From DATAFT01 sp035544635 (GTDB lineage: Bacteria > Acidobacteriota > Thermoanaerobaculia > Multivoradales > Multivoraceae), in contig DATKDQ010000267.1 in NCBI GenBank assembly GCA_035544635.1, forward strand, positions 1 through 11,484: DNA of 11,484 nucleotides, in the 5' to 3' direction. Shown in pieces: positions 1 to 7,400 of this stretch (position 1 is the stretch's first letter; every line of letters begins with the position of its first letter). The notes under the pieces are model-generated. The model had not been told where the DNA came from. It did not search any database and was given only the letters and a program-made list of their open reading frames with translations. Both the position numbers and the translations under genes were made by a program.

Positions 1-54
1 GCTCACCAGGACCTGGTCGTAACGCGCTCCCCCGTGAGTCGGATTCGGCGCCAT
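1..54 (-). CDS. 5' end of an unidentified gene running off the left edge
   Basis: The minus strand reads ATG at 54-52 followed by 17 further open codons (MAPNPTHGGARYDQVLVS) to the window edge. A good ribosome binding site (GGGAG, about 7 bases upstream, in 60-70) supports this start. Too little is visible to name a family or see a domain. The 146 bases upstream would hold its promoter; no convincing -35/-10 pair was found there, only a GATAAC-like -10 near 90 with no clear -35. The gene is transcribed away from the rest of the window. Confidence 0.5.
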   Translation of the reverse strand, partial: MAPNPTHGGARYDQVLVS

Positions 55-200
55 TACATTCTCCCTACTGCGCTTTCGAACAGGTTATCATCGCGGTTCC
101 TCACTGCACACGCCGCTCTCCGATCTGCGCTCGCTTTCGAGCCAGCAGGGTAGGGCGTCCCATTCTCGTCGCGAGGGGTGCTCACCGCTGCGGCTCCGGC

Positions 201-398
201 TCAGTCAGCGTAGCCGCCCGAGGCGCGCCCGGCGGCGTTGGGCAACACCTGGCGCCAGCAGCGCAGGTGAATCGCGCGGTAATCGCGATGGCGCACGAAG
301 CCGCGAGCGAAGACCGTGCCCGAGCCGGTGCCGCGGCCGAACCAGGAACCGAACTGGCGCTCGTTGACGAACAGGCGGAATGTGCGGCTCCGCGGCAT
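201..398 (-). pseudogene. Short chimeric ORF starting like a DUF4062 protein
   Basis: The 65-residue reading frame begins MPRSRTFRLFV, almost the start of the intact STAND protein in this window (MPRTSRTFRVFV at 8408). The resemblance is also at DNA level: 29 of 35 bases match between about 364-398 and 8370-8408, with one 3-base gap. After about 11 codons the resemblance stops. The rest (residues 12-65, rich in R, G, F and W and ending GGYAD) looks like the tail of an unrelated protein that I cannot name. An in-frame TTG at 428 could extend it by 10 residues. No clear Shine-Dalgarno precedes 398. The simplest reading is a remnant in which the first codons of a second DUF4062 gene were joined to another gene's 3' end. 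A genuine small protein is possible. Confidence 0.4.
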
Positions 399-477
399 TA
401 GCTGAAACCTGCGGAGGATTTGCCGCAAGGCTACACCAGATCGCGCTACCGGAGAAGCCGGTCGCTCTGGGCGGGTC

Positions 478-655
478 TTACCGCCGTCCGGCGGCCGGCG
501 TGTAGCCGTCCGACGGCGTTCCCATGAAGGCGACGATCGCGCGCTCCTCGGCCTGACTGAGGCCGAGGTCCCCGAGTTCGTCCCGGTTCATGTTCGCCAT
601 CACTTCGGGCGCGGGCCAACAGTTGCGGGCGAGCGCCTCGCGTTCCGTGAGCGAG
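478..655 (-). pseudogene. 3' remnant of a di-haem cytochrome c peroxidase (MauG/CCP family)
   Basis: Roughly the last 58 codons before the stop at 478 encode a segment with NMNRDELGDLGLSQAEE followed by AIVAFMGTPSDGYTP. This matches the C-terminal signature of bacterial di-haem cytochrome c peroxidases, usually close to VNxDELGDLGLTxxEExAIVAFLxTLSDGY. These periplasmic enzymes reduce peroxide using electrons from cytochromes. The haem-binding CxxCH motifs and the whole body of the enzyme (normally over 300 residues) are missing. Upstream the frame runs straight into a ~50-base repeat (667-716) and then into sequence with no likeness to the family. A start at 789 would give 103 aa, but its first 45 residues are not peroxidase. 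This is a 5'-truncated, non-functional remnant whose break lies at the repeat. Confidence 0.65.
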
Positions 656-666
656 CCGCGCCATTC

Positions 667-716
667 AGGGCTCGTGGGGGGCTCGTGGGAGCGTCGCTGG
701 GAGCCTGGCGCCCGCC
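667..716 (-). repeat. ~50-base dispersed repeat, left copy
   Basis: Read on the minus strand from 716 to 667 this is the same sequence as 10882-10930 on the plus strand, apart from one extra C (six rather than five in the C run). It contains an internal tandem, CACGAGCCCC then CACGAGCCCT. The CACGAGCCCT end faces outward to the left and abuts the truncated cytochrome c peroxidase remnant. The copy is inverted relative to the right one, so the two could be the ends of one element or two members of a genome-wide repeat family. Confidence 0.85.
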
Positions 717-901
717 CCGTGAGCATCTCGACTGGGGCGACTGCGCAGCCGAGCAGGCGCGCGCCGAACCCTGATGCCGCCGCCGTCACGACAGCCCCTC
801 CACGAGGAGCTCGAGCACGACTCGATCGCGTCTCGCGGCGGGTAACCCGTGATCACCGTCGATCAACCCGCTTGCGTTTGCAGCGGAGAGCTCTGGCGCT
901 G

Positions 902-1300
902 TCAGTCCGCGGCCAAGCGCTCCGCACCCTCGAGCCGTGACTGGCGTCGCTCGAAGGTCAACGTGAGTGCACCCAGCGCTCGGTGCCGCGCATGGATCAG
1001 CCGATCGACGAAGCCCGCCCCACCCCGTTCGCCGAGCACCGGCACAGAGGATGCGGGCTCGAGCTCGACGACCCCACTCGCCACGAACCGGTGCAGGAGA
1101 GCGACAGCCTCGCGCTTCGGCACGCCGTAGTGGTGGTGCAGGGCGTGGTAAGCCTCGGCAACCACGAGGTCGGTGACCACCACCATCTGCCCTTCGTCCA
1201 AGGCCTGCTCCAGTCGTTGCTTGGCGCGCAGGGCCTGGGTTTCCGGGAGCCCCGCGAGCAGGCGGACGACGATCGACGTGTCAAGGCCGAGGGCCGTCAT
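902..1300 (-). CDS. vapC: VapC-type PIN-domain ribonuclease toxin
   Basis: The 132-residue product is a PIN-domain protein of normal VapC length. VapC toxins are Mg-dependent endoribonucleases that cut tRNA or rRNA and stop growth when the antitoxin is lost. The acidic active-site pattern is visible: D7 in GLDTSIVVRLL, E49 in LVVAEAYHAL and D99 in GFVDRLIHA. The fourth position, in LTFERR, is E117 where most members have Asp (TFDRDF), a mild deviation. I chose ATG at 1300 because MTALGLDTS is the canonical PIN start; an upstream extension to 1396 would lie inside the antitoxin gene. The start overlaps the 3' end of the upstream antitoxin gene by 20 bases, the usual translationally coupled antitoxin-toxin arrangement. 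Nothing suggests damage. Confidence 0.85.
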   Translation of the reverse strand: MTALGLDTSIVVRLLAGLPETQALRAKQRLEQALDEGQMVVVTDLVVAEAYHALHHHYGVPKREAVALLHRFVASGVVELEPASSVPVLGERGGAGFVDRLIHARHRALGALTLTFERRQSRLEGAERLAAD

Positions 1301-1544
1301 CCGCCATCGCCTCGCCGATGCTCCTCTCGATGACATCCCACCGATGAGACTTGCCCCTGGCGTAGCGCTTCGCCGCTGCGAACCAGGACCAATCACGGCC
1401 GGGGGCCCGCAAGACCCAAACGGACTCGCCCTCGATGGTGCGCCGGTCCAGCTCGATCTTGTCGCCGGCCTTGATGCCGAGGTCCTCGCAAACCTCGACA
1501 GGGAGGGTTGCCTGTCGCTTGGCAGTGACCGTGAGCCTCTTCAT
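1281..1544 (-). CDS. vapB: AbrB/MazE-type (VapB-like) antitoxin
   Basis: The 87-residue protein opens with a swapped-hairpin AbrB/MazE DNA-binding domain: MKRLTVTAKRQATLPVEV then LGIKAGDKIEL (residues 1-35). This is close to the family pattern VTxKGQxTLPxxVRExLGLxxGDxv. The C-terminal half, including WSWFAAAKRYARG, is the expected toxin-binding segment. The protein would neutralise the PIN toxin encoded just downstream and repress the operon by binding its promoter. ATG at 1544 is chosen because the AbrB domain starts there; the longer frame to 1733 is antisense to the WD40 remnant. The overlap with vapC is 20 bases. Translation may be leaderless, since a good promoter lies immediately upstream and no strong Shine-Dalgarno is seen. 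Confidence 0.85.
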   Translation of the reverse strand: MKRLTVTAKRQATLPVEVCEDLGIKAGDKIELDRRTIEGESVWVLRAPGRDWSWFAAAKRYARGKSHRWDVIERSIGEAMADDGPRP

Positions 1545-1551
1545 GCCCACG

Positions 1552-1580
1552 AGGATACCGCAGCTCGCCTTACGCGTCCA
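1552..1580 (-). promoter_or_regulatory. Candidate sigma70-type promoter of the antitoxin-toxin operon
   Basis: On the minus strand TGGACG (1580-1575, 4 of 6 to the -35 consensus) is followed by exactly 17 bases and TATCCT (1557-1552, 4 of 6 to the -10 consensus). Transcription would begin near 1545, at or one base from the antitoxin ATG at 1544, predicting a leaderless or nearly leaderless message. This fits the lack of a ribosome binding site. The antitoxin probably autoregulates here. Confidence 0.5.
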
Positions 1581-1584
1581 GGAG

Positions 1585-2618
1585 ATGGTAAGGGGCGCCG
1601 CATCGGCGGCCGGCGCCGAGCGGCGGATCTGGCTTCGCTGGCTCGCCAAGCCGCAATCGGCATCGAGCTGCCTGGTGACGCTCGGCGGCCACACCGTCAG
1701 GGTGTGGGGTTGCGCCTTCTCCCCCGACGGCAAGCTGATCGTCTCCGCGTCGAGCGACCAAACGCTGAGACTCTGGGACGCGAGGACGGGGGCCGAGATC
1801 GCGATCCTCAGGGGTCACTTGGACGCCGTGCATGGCTGTGCCGTGTCTTCCGACGGCCGGCGCATCCTCTCGGCATCGGCCGACGGCAGGCTTCGGCTGT
1901 GGAAGGCTCGCGGCGGCAAGCCCTTGCGGTCTTTCGTCGGCCATCAGGGATCGGTCGACGCCTGTGCGTTCTCCGCCGATGGCCGCCGCCTTCTGTCGGC
2001 CGCCGGCGATGCGGCGCTGACGGTAATGAGCGATCGCACCAGCCGGCGGTGGGACGTCGAAGATGGCCGCGAGCTCGCGGTGTTCCGTGGTCACGCACGC
2101 GAGGTCGAGGCCTGCGCCTTCTCTCCCGACAGCACGAGGATGGCCTCGGCCTCCCGTGACGGGACGGTGAAGGTCTGGGATGGCTTCGAGGCGGGGCGGC
2201 GGCCAATGACCCTTGCGCACTCCGGCCCGCCTACAGCTGCGTCTTCTCCCCAGACGGCCTGCTCATCGCGTCTGAGGCTTACGGCGGCCTGCGCATCTGG
2301 AAGCCGACCTCCGGCGCGCTCGTGGCGGAGGCTCCCGTCAGCTGCGGTCGCGCCTTGGCCTGGAGCCCCGTCGCGCCCCTGCTCGCTGTCGGCTCCCGCA
2401 ACGGAGAGCTTCACCTCTATCGGCTCGAGAACTGCGAGCTCGCCGCGCTCCTGGTGACTGCCCGCAGCCGCCGACGCTGGCGCTGGAGCCTGCGGCGGGA
2501 GAGCGTCTACTCCCTGGTCTGTCCCCATTGCGGTGCTGTGTCGGAGATCCCGCCCGCCGCCCTCGGTAAGCAGACGGCATGTGGGGCCTGCGGCCGGCAG
2601 GTGTTGCTGAATCCCTAG
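1585..2618 (+). pseudogene. Decapitated, frameshifted WD40 propeller with C-terminal zinc ribbon
   Basis: Frame 1 encodes four clear WD40 blades between about 1669 and 2190, each with a GH dipeptide, a CAFSPDG-like turn and a closing W-D or W-K (for example RLWD, RLWK, KVWD). At about 2219-2231 the reading frame must shift by -1. Frame 3 then continues with YSCVFSPDGLLIAS ... LRIWK, a sixth partial blade (ELHLYRLENC) and a zinc ribbon, C-P-H-C and C-G-A-C at 2520-2591, before TAG at 2616-2618. One deleted base explains the break; no slippery heptamer is visible. Blade 3 carries about 8 extra residues near 2010-2035. No N-terminal domain or convincing start exists: ATG 1585 has its purine-rich stretch directly adjacent, and the vapB promoter lies against the 5' side. 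This is most likely the tail of a second STAND/WD40 protein related to the intact one. Confidence 0.7.
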
Positions 2619-2624
2619 CGGTCG

Positions 2625-2642
2625 GCGGCACACCGGTGCCGC
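2625..2642. terminator. Hairpin between convergent genes, possible bidirectional terminator
   Basis: A perfect 7-base stem (GCGGCAC 2625-2631 and GTGCCGC 2636-2642) closes a 4-base loop in the 36-base gap between the stop of the WD40 remnant (plus strand) and the stop of the last operon gene (minus strand). There is no T tract, so intrinsic termination is uncertain, but its position between two converging 3' ends is suggestive. Confidence 0.35.
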
Positions 2643-2654
2643 GGAGGCTACCCA

Positions 2655-3266
2655 TCACCACGCCCGCAGCGGCGGTGGAACGCTCCGGGCGCTCGCCGGG
2701 TTGCTGCGCAGCATGGCTTCGGCGCGAATCAGCCACGCCCGGTAGAGCGGGGCTAGGAAGCGTCCGTCCCACTCGCGGGCATCGATCGCCAGCAGCTCTC
2801 GCACTTGGTCGCGCGCCACGGCCTCCAGCCGCGGATCGCCGCGGTATCTGGCGGCGGTCCAGAGGGCGAGGCTGGCGTCGAGATGATCGGGGTCGACGTT
2901 GCCTTCCTCGGCGATCTCCGCGATCGCGGCCATCTCGGGTGCGACGTCGCCGCCGGCGCGAATCCGCGTCAGCAGACGGCGGCGGAGCCGTTCGGCCGTC
3001 TCGGGCCGCCGACCGATGAAGAAGAGCGCGTAGAGCATGAACGCCACGAACGGTCCGAGCAAGGGTCGCCAGATGACGACCAACGTCACCATCACGAACC
3101 AGCGGTCGAGCAGGAAGTCGACGGCCTGGGCTGCCTGTGCCCAGGGCTCGAGCAGCGGCGCCGCCGCGAAGAGCGCTCCCAGCCAGGTGGCCGGAGAGTA
3201 GGCCACTTCCTCGCGGAGCGCGACCGTGGCTCCGGCCAGCACGCGGGCAATTCCGAAACGACTCAC
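2655..3266 (-). CDS. Membrane protein with soluble helical tail; last gene of the STAND operon
   Basis: I do not recognise the family of this 203-residue protein. Residues about 24-45 form one hydrophobic segment (TWLGALFAAAPLLEPW), and residues about 55-93 a long one that can span the membrane once or twice (WFVMVTLVVIW ... GPFVAFMLYALFFIG). From about residue 95 the chain is charged and helical (ERLRRRLLTRIR ... ALWTAARYRGDPRLEAVARDQVRELL), resembling a helical-repeat tail without a clear motif. The start is GTG at 3266, which overlaps the TGA of the upstream gene (GTGA, 4 bases). No separate Shine-Dalgarno is seen, so translation is probably coupled. It may be the membrane-side scaffold or effector partner of the STAND protein (inference). 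It converges with the WD40 remnant. Confidence 0.75.
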   Translation of the reverse strand: MSRFGIARVLAGATVALREEVAYSPATWLGALFAAAPLLEPWAQAAQAVDFLLDRWFVMVTLVVIWRPLLGPFVAFMLYALFFIGRRPETAERLRRRLLTRIRAGGDVAPEMAAIAEIAEEGNVDPDHLDASLALWTAARYRGDPRLEAVARDQVRELLAIDAREWDGRFLAPLYRAWLIRAEAMLRSNPASARSVPPPLRAW

Positions 3267-3712
3267 TTGGCGGGCCGGAGGTACCAGATCGCCGCGACGA
3301 TCAGGAAGAGCAACGCGTGGTTGGCGCAGCGGCGGATCAGCGGCCAGTTGCAGTTGAACATGCTACCCGTGGACTTGACGGTGTCGCGGATCGAACGGTC
3401 CTGATCCACGGCGCCCAGTATGAGGTTGGAGATGCCTCCCCAGACTCCGAAGAGCAGGATGAGCGCGAAGACCTTGAGGTTGCTGTAGGGCTGGAGGAAC
3501 CAGAGCATGGCGTGGTAGACACCGAGGTTGAGCAGGCTCATCAATCCCGCTTCCGCGACGACCCTGGGATGGCTCATGACCACCGCGGTATCCCGTCGCA
3601 TGAAGAGGATCTGGTAGATGGTCAGCACGGTGAAGGCGTAGAGCGCCAGGAACTGCAGGCCCAGCTCCGTTGGCGTGGTCCCGAGGACCAAGGTGCGCAG
3701 CGTCTCTTTCAT
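3263..3712 (-). CDS. Small four-helix integral membrane protein of the STAND operon
   Basis: This 149-residue protein is almost all membrane. Hydrophobic segments lie at about 17-38 (GLQFLALYAFTVLTIYQILF), 54-75 (EAGLMSLLNLGVYHAMLWFL), 80-102 (KVFALILLFGVWGGISNLIL) and 130-147 (NHALLFLIVAAIWYL). A charged stretch between the last two contains VDQDRSIRDTVKS. I cannot assign a family and see no catalytic motif. ATG at 3712 is preceded by a strong AGGAGG (3723-3718, spacing 5) and overlaps the stop of the previous gene as ATGA; longer versions of this frame are antisense artefacts. Small multi-helix proteins beside STAND sensors could be pore-forming effectors or membrane anchors, but that role is inferred from position only. 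Confidence 0.8.
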   Translation of the reverse strand: MKETLRTLVLGTTPTELGLQFLALYAFTVLTIYQILFMRRDTAVVMSHPRVVAEAGLMSLLNLGVYHAMLWFLQPYSNLKVFALILLFGVWGGISNLILGAVDQDRSIRDTVKSTGSMFNCNWPLIRRCANHALLFLIVAAIWYLRPAK

Positions 3713-4476
3713 CGTTCCCTCCTCTTTGGCAGTGGATGCCGGGTTTGCGCCGGACGGCCGAAGCGGGCCCGCAAGACCCTGCGGGCCACGTAACAGCTCG
3801 AGATCGACGACAACACGGCGCCGACGAGCAAGAAGCGCCAGGGCGTTTGCAGCGCCTGCAAGGCCTGCGGTGCGCGCGGGCCGAGCCAGAGCATTGCCGA
3901 GAAGAGCGTCGCGTAGATGGCGAGCGGAATCCAGCGCACGACGTCGAAGCAACCAGCCTCGGCATAGCCCTTCCTGTCGCCGGCGTAGGGTCTTCCCGAG
4001 AAGCGAGCGTAGGCCCTGGCGACTGGCAGCGCGCAGCAGTTGGCGCCGAGCAGCAGGCCCAACAACCAGACGCCGAGCACCCATGCCTCGACGTCCGCCG
4101 GGAAGCCCAGGGTGGCGAGGAACGCCCTGCCCGGCCGGTCGAGAGACGAGATCAGCGCGCCCCACGCTAAGAGGTGGAACATGCCGGGAACGAAGGTGTG
4201 GAGCTGGGCCGAGTAGTAGGCGGATCCCGCCGGGGCGAAGGTGGGGTCCATCAACGCGACCTTGGCGGCTTTCATCGGATGGGTGGACTCACCCTCACCG
4301 CCCCCTCGCTTCTCGCACGGGGGACGGAGCCAGCGGTCGCAGCGCGGGCAGCGGCCTCTCCTGCCCGCCAGGTTCGCCGCCAGGGTCAGCGACTCGCCAC
4401 AGCGGCAGCGCAGGGAGAGGGTCTCGGCGGCGGTGGCCTGCCGCAAGAGCTGGGCGACCCGCTGCCCGCGAGACAT
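3709..4476 (-). CDS. Zinc-ribbon plus four-helix membrane protein of the STAND operon
   Basis: This 255-residue protein has two parts. Residues about 20-55 form a four-cysteine zinc ribbon with C24-x-C26 and C43-P-R-C46, in the form LRCRCGESL ... GRRGRCPRCDRWL. After a charged, glycine-rich linker come about four membrane segments: 98-112 (GMFHLLAWGALISSL), 131-152 (AWVLGVWLLGLLLGANCCAL), 179-198 (VVRWIPLAIYATLFSAMLWL) and 213-231 (WRFLLVGAVLSSISSCYVA). The ribbon resembles the one ending the WD40 remnant at 2520-2591. ATG at 4476 overlaps the STAND stop by one base (TGATG) and has GGAGG 8 bases upstream. The family is unknown to me. The ribbon suggests a protein- or nucleic-acid-binding module held at the cytoplasmic face (inference). 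Confidence 0.8.
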   Translation of the reverse strand: MSRGQRVAQLLRQATAAETLSLRCRCGESLTLAANLAGRRGRCPRCDRWLRPPCEKRGGGEGESTHPMKAAKVALMDPTFAPAGSAYYSAQLHTFVPGMFHLLAWGALISSLDRPGRAFLATLGFPADVEAWVLGVWLLGLLLGANCCALPVARAYARFSGRPYAGDRKGYAEAGCFDVVRWIPLAIYATLFSAMLWLGPRAPQALQALQTPWRFLLVGAVLSSISSCYVARRVLRARFGRPAQTRHPLPKRRER

Positions 4477-7400
4477 CAGCGCTCCCTCCGCAAGAGCAAC
4501 GGGTCGCGGAAGCCGCAGGACGCGCAGTGGAACAGACGCCGGCGGCCGGCGATGCGGCTGCCGCAGAGCGGGCAGTCGAGGGCGCGGAAGAAGGGGAGAA
4601 TCGGCAGCAGCGCGAGGTCGAGGATCGCCCGCAGCGGGCGGGGCAGGATCGGCTGCCTCCAGACGTGCGAGTCGCCCTTCAACACGATGCGCCACTCGAT
4701 CATGTAGGCAACCGTGAGCAGGGTGAGGACGACCCCGCCATAGCGCGACCAGCTCGCTGCGGCACGCGCCGCCGGCGCGTCGCCCATCGCGGTCGCCAGC
4801 GCGTCGAGCGAGATCGCGAGCGCCGCGCCGAGCGCGGCGGCGGCCGCTGGCAGAACCAGCCACCGGCGCAGGCGGGCGTTTCGCCAGAGCAGCCCTGCCC
4901 GCTCCGCCAGACGCGTGCGCCTCCCGCGGCCGATCCGACCGATGCGACGCGTCGGCGGGCGCTGCGGCGGGGCGGTGCCGGCCAGCGACCAGATGTGGAT
5001 CGTCCCGTCGGCAGAAGCGCTGGCGGCCACGCGCCCGGTCGCGTCGAGCGCGACGTCGAGGACTCGCTCCGCGTGGCCGTGCAGGCGCTTGACGGCGCGC
5101 CGGCGGGCAGCGCTCCACACCCCGACGGAGCGGTCGTAGGCGCCGCTCACCGCCACCGCACCGTCGGCAGAGAGCGCCACGGCATGGATGACTGAGGCGA
5201 GGACTCCGGCCGTGCGCCCGCCGCGCTCTCCGACCTCGTGGCAGCTACCTGCCGGGCCGCCGGCTCCCTGCTGGTTCCAGAAGGCGACCTCGGAGCCGTC
5301 GAGCAGGTCGTACGGCACGATGCCTCCGGCATCGGGGACCTGCCCGGAGCAGGAGACGATGACGGAACCGGTCGCATCGATCGCGACCCCCTGGACCGGG
5401 GTCGCGTGCCCGCGCAGCACCGCGCGGACCCGCCCCCGGCGCGCGTCCCAGACGCGGACGAAGCGATCCTCGCCACCCGACACCACCACCGAGCCGTCGG
5501 CCGTCGCCGCCACGCAGCGCACCGGGCCGAAGTGGCCCGCCAGAGGGCTGCGCTCCGCGCCGCCCTCGACGTCCCAGACCCGGACGAGCCCGTCGTCGCC
5601 AGCGGAAACGAGCCGGCCTCCATCGGCGAGTGCGACGCTCCGAACCTCACCGTGGTGGCCCGCCAGCACGGCCACGCAGGAGGCGCTCCTCACCTCCCAG
5701 ACCTTCACCGTGCCGTCGGCGCCGCCCGAGCTGGCGGCCCGACCGTCGCGGGAGATCGCCACCGCGTTGACCCCCTTCTGGTCGGCCGGAATCACGTGCC
5801 TGCACACTCCCCGCGCGACGTCCCAGATCCGCAGGGTGTCGTCCTCGCCGCCGGAGACGGCAAGGCTGCCGTCGGCCGAAAGGCGCACCGCGGTGACCGG
5901 TCCGGCATGGCCAGCCAACGTGCTGCTGAGTGCGGGCTCCTCGACGAACGGCGGCCGGTCGAGTAGCTCGATCCAGGGCCGGGAGCTCCAGCCGCTGCGC
6001 TCGAGCGCCGCCTCGGCGGCTCGCGCCACCGGCCCTCCGGCCGCGTAGTTCCAGGCGAACGGCACGACCTGCTGGGCATCGCGGTCGAAGATCGAGGCAT
6101 GGCGCGTGATGAAGCGGCGGAACGCGCGGACGTGTTGCGGCCCGCTGTCGCCACTCTCTGCCGGCCACGCCCTCGGGTAGTCCTCGACCAGATCGTAGGT
6201 CACCCCCGCGGCACACTTCATCTCGAGGAATTCGAGGTCGGTGAGCGTCGCTTCGAGGTCGTCGAGGAGACCCCCCAAGCCGCCCTGCCACTGCTGCCAC
6301 GGCAGCTCGGAGGCCTGGCGGCGATTCGGCAGTCTCGATACGGGGTCGAGCCAGGCTTGTTGCCCGTCGAAGTGCGCCGCGAGCGACTGGTGGGCTCGCC
6401 GGAGCGTCGCCGGATCCAGATGTTCGTGCGCGAGGACCTCGGCGAGCTGGCGGTGGTAGAAGCCGATGACCCGCGTCCCGTCGGCCTGGCGCTCGGTGAG
6501 ATAGGGCTCGAGGTCGAGGTACAGCCGGGACCAGACCACCACCGGCAGGCGGGCTACCCGCGGCGAGCGTGGGCTGCGGAGCCGGAAGGCGGCGAGCACG
6601 GCGGCGTCTGCCGAGAGCAGGTCCAGGAGCTCGTCCTCCGTCAGGCCGTGGCGCGCCGCCACCAGGTAGCTCGAGGCCTGCGTGGTAAGGACCGCTCCGT
6701 GGTTGGCGTCGTCGGACAGGCGTTCGATCAGGGCGCGGACGGCGCCGGGCACGCCGTTGCCCAGGCGGCCGACACCATCGAACGAGCGCCAGCGCCGGAC
6801 CTCCTCGAAAGCGAGCTTGAGGTAGAGCGGGAGACCCGAGCGCGCGAACTCGTGGTGAACCGCGGCACGCTGCTCGCCGGTGAGCTCGCGGCCGGCGCTC
6901 GCCAGCCAGCGCTCCAGCAGCTGGTCGCCCTCGGAGGCGGGCATCGGCGCGAGCTCGACGAAGTCCGGTGGCGGCTCGCGTGTCCGCAAGTGCTCCAGGC
7001 TGTCGCCGGTGGCCACCGACACGATCAGCTTCGCGTGCTCGGCGAGTCGGATCGGCAGCCAGTCGAGGTCAGCCACCCGCTCTGGGCTCGTCAGCTGATC
7101 GAGCGCGTCGAGGAAGAGCACCAGGGGCCGGCCGGCGCGCCCCGCCGCGAGGCGCCTGGGCAGCTCCTGGATGAGCAAGCGAAAGTCGCTGGCGATGGCC
7201 GTGTCGTCGAGGTCGTACTCACGGGCGATCTCCAGGCAGACGCCGGCCAGCAACCCGCCGCCGTCGGCCGATGCCGGGGTGGCGCCGACGAAGCGCTCGA
7301 TGACCACCGCGTCCGGGTGGTCCTCGCGGGCTCGCCGCACCGCTTCGGCCATGAGGGCGGACTTGCCGCTGCCGCCGTGACCCCACACGACGAGCGCCCG

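Noticed and set aside
665..856. 63-codon minus-strand frame starting MITGYPPRD
   Set aside because: It runs through the ~50-base repeat and shows no domain; probably chance.
1173..2159. Long plus-strand open frame of 328 codons
   Set aside because: It is antisense to vapB and out of frame with the WD40 blades; its product is arginine-rich with no domain, typical of a shadow frame in GC-rich DNA.
2205..2235. Programmed -1 frameshift in the WD40 gene
   Set aside because: No X-XXY-YYZ slippery heptamer or following structure is visible at the break, and the gene is headless, so a simple base loss is more likely.
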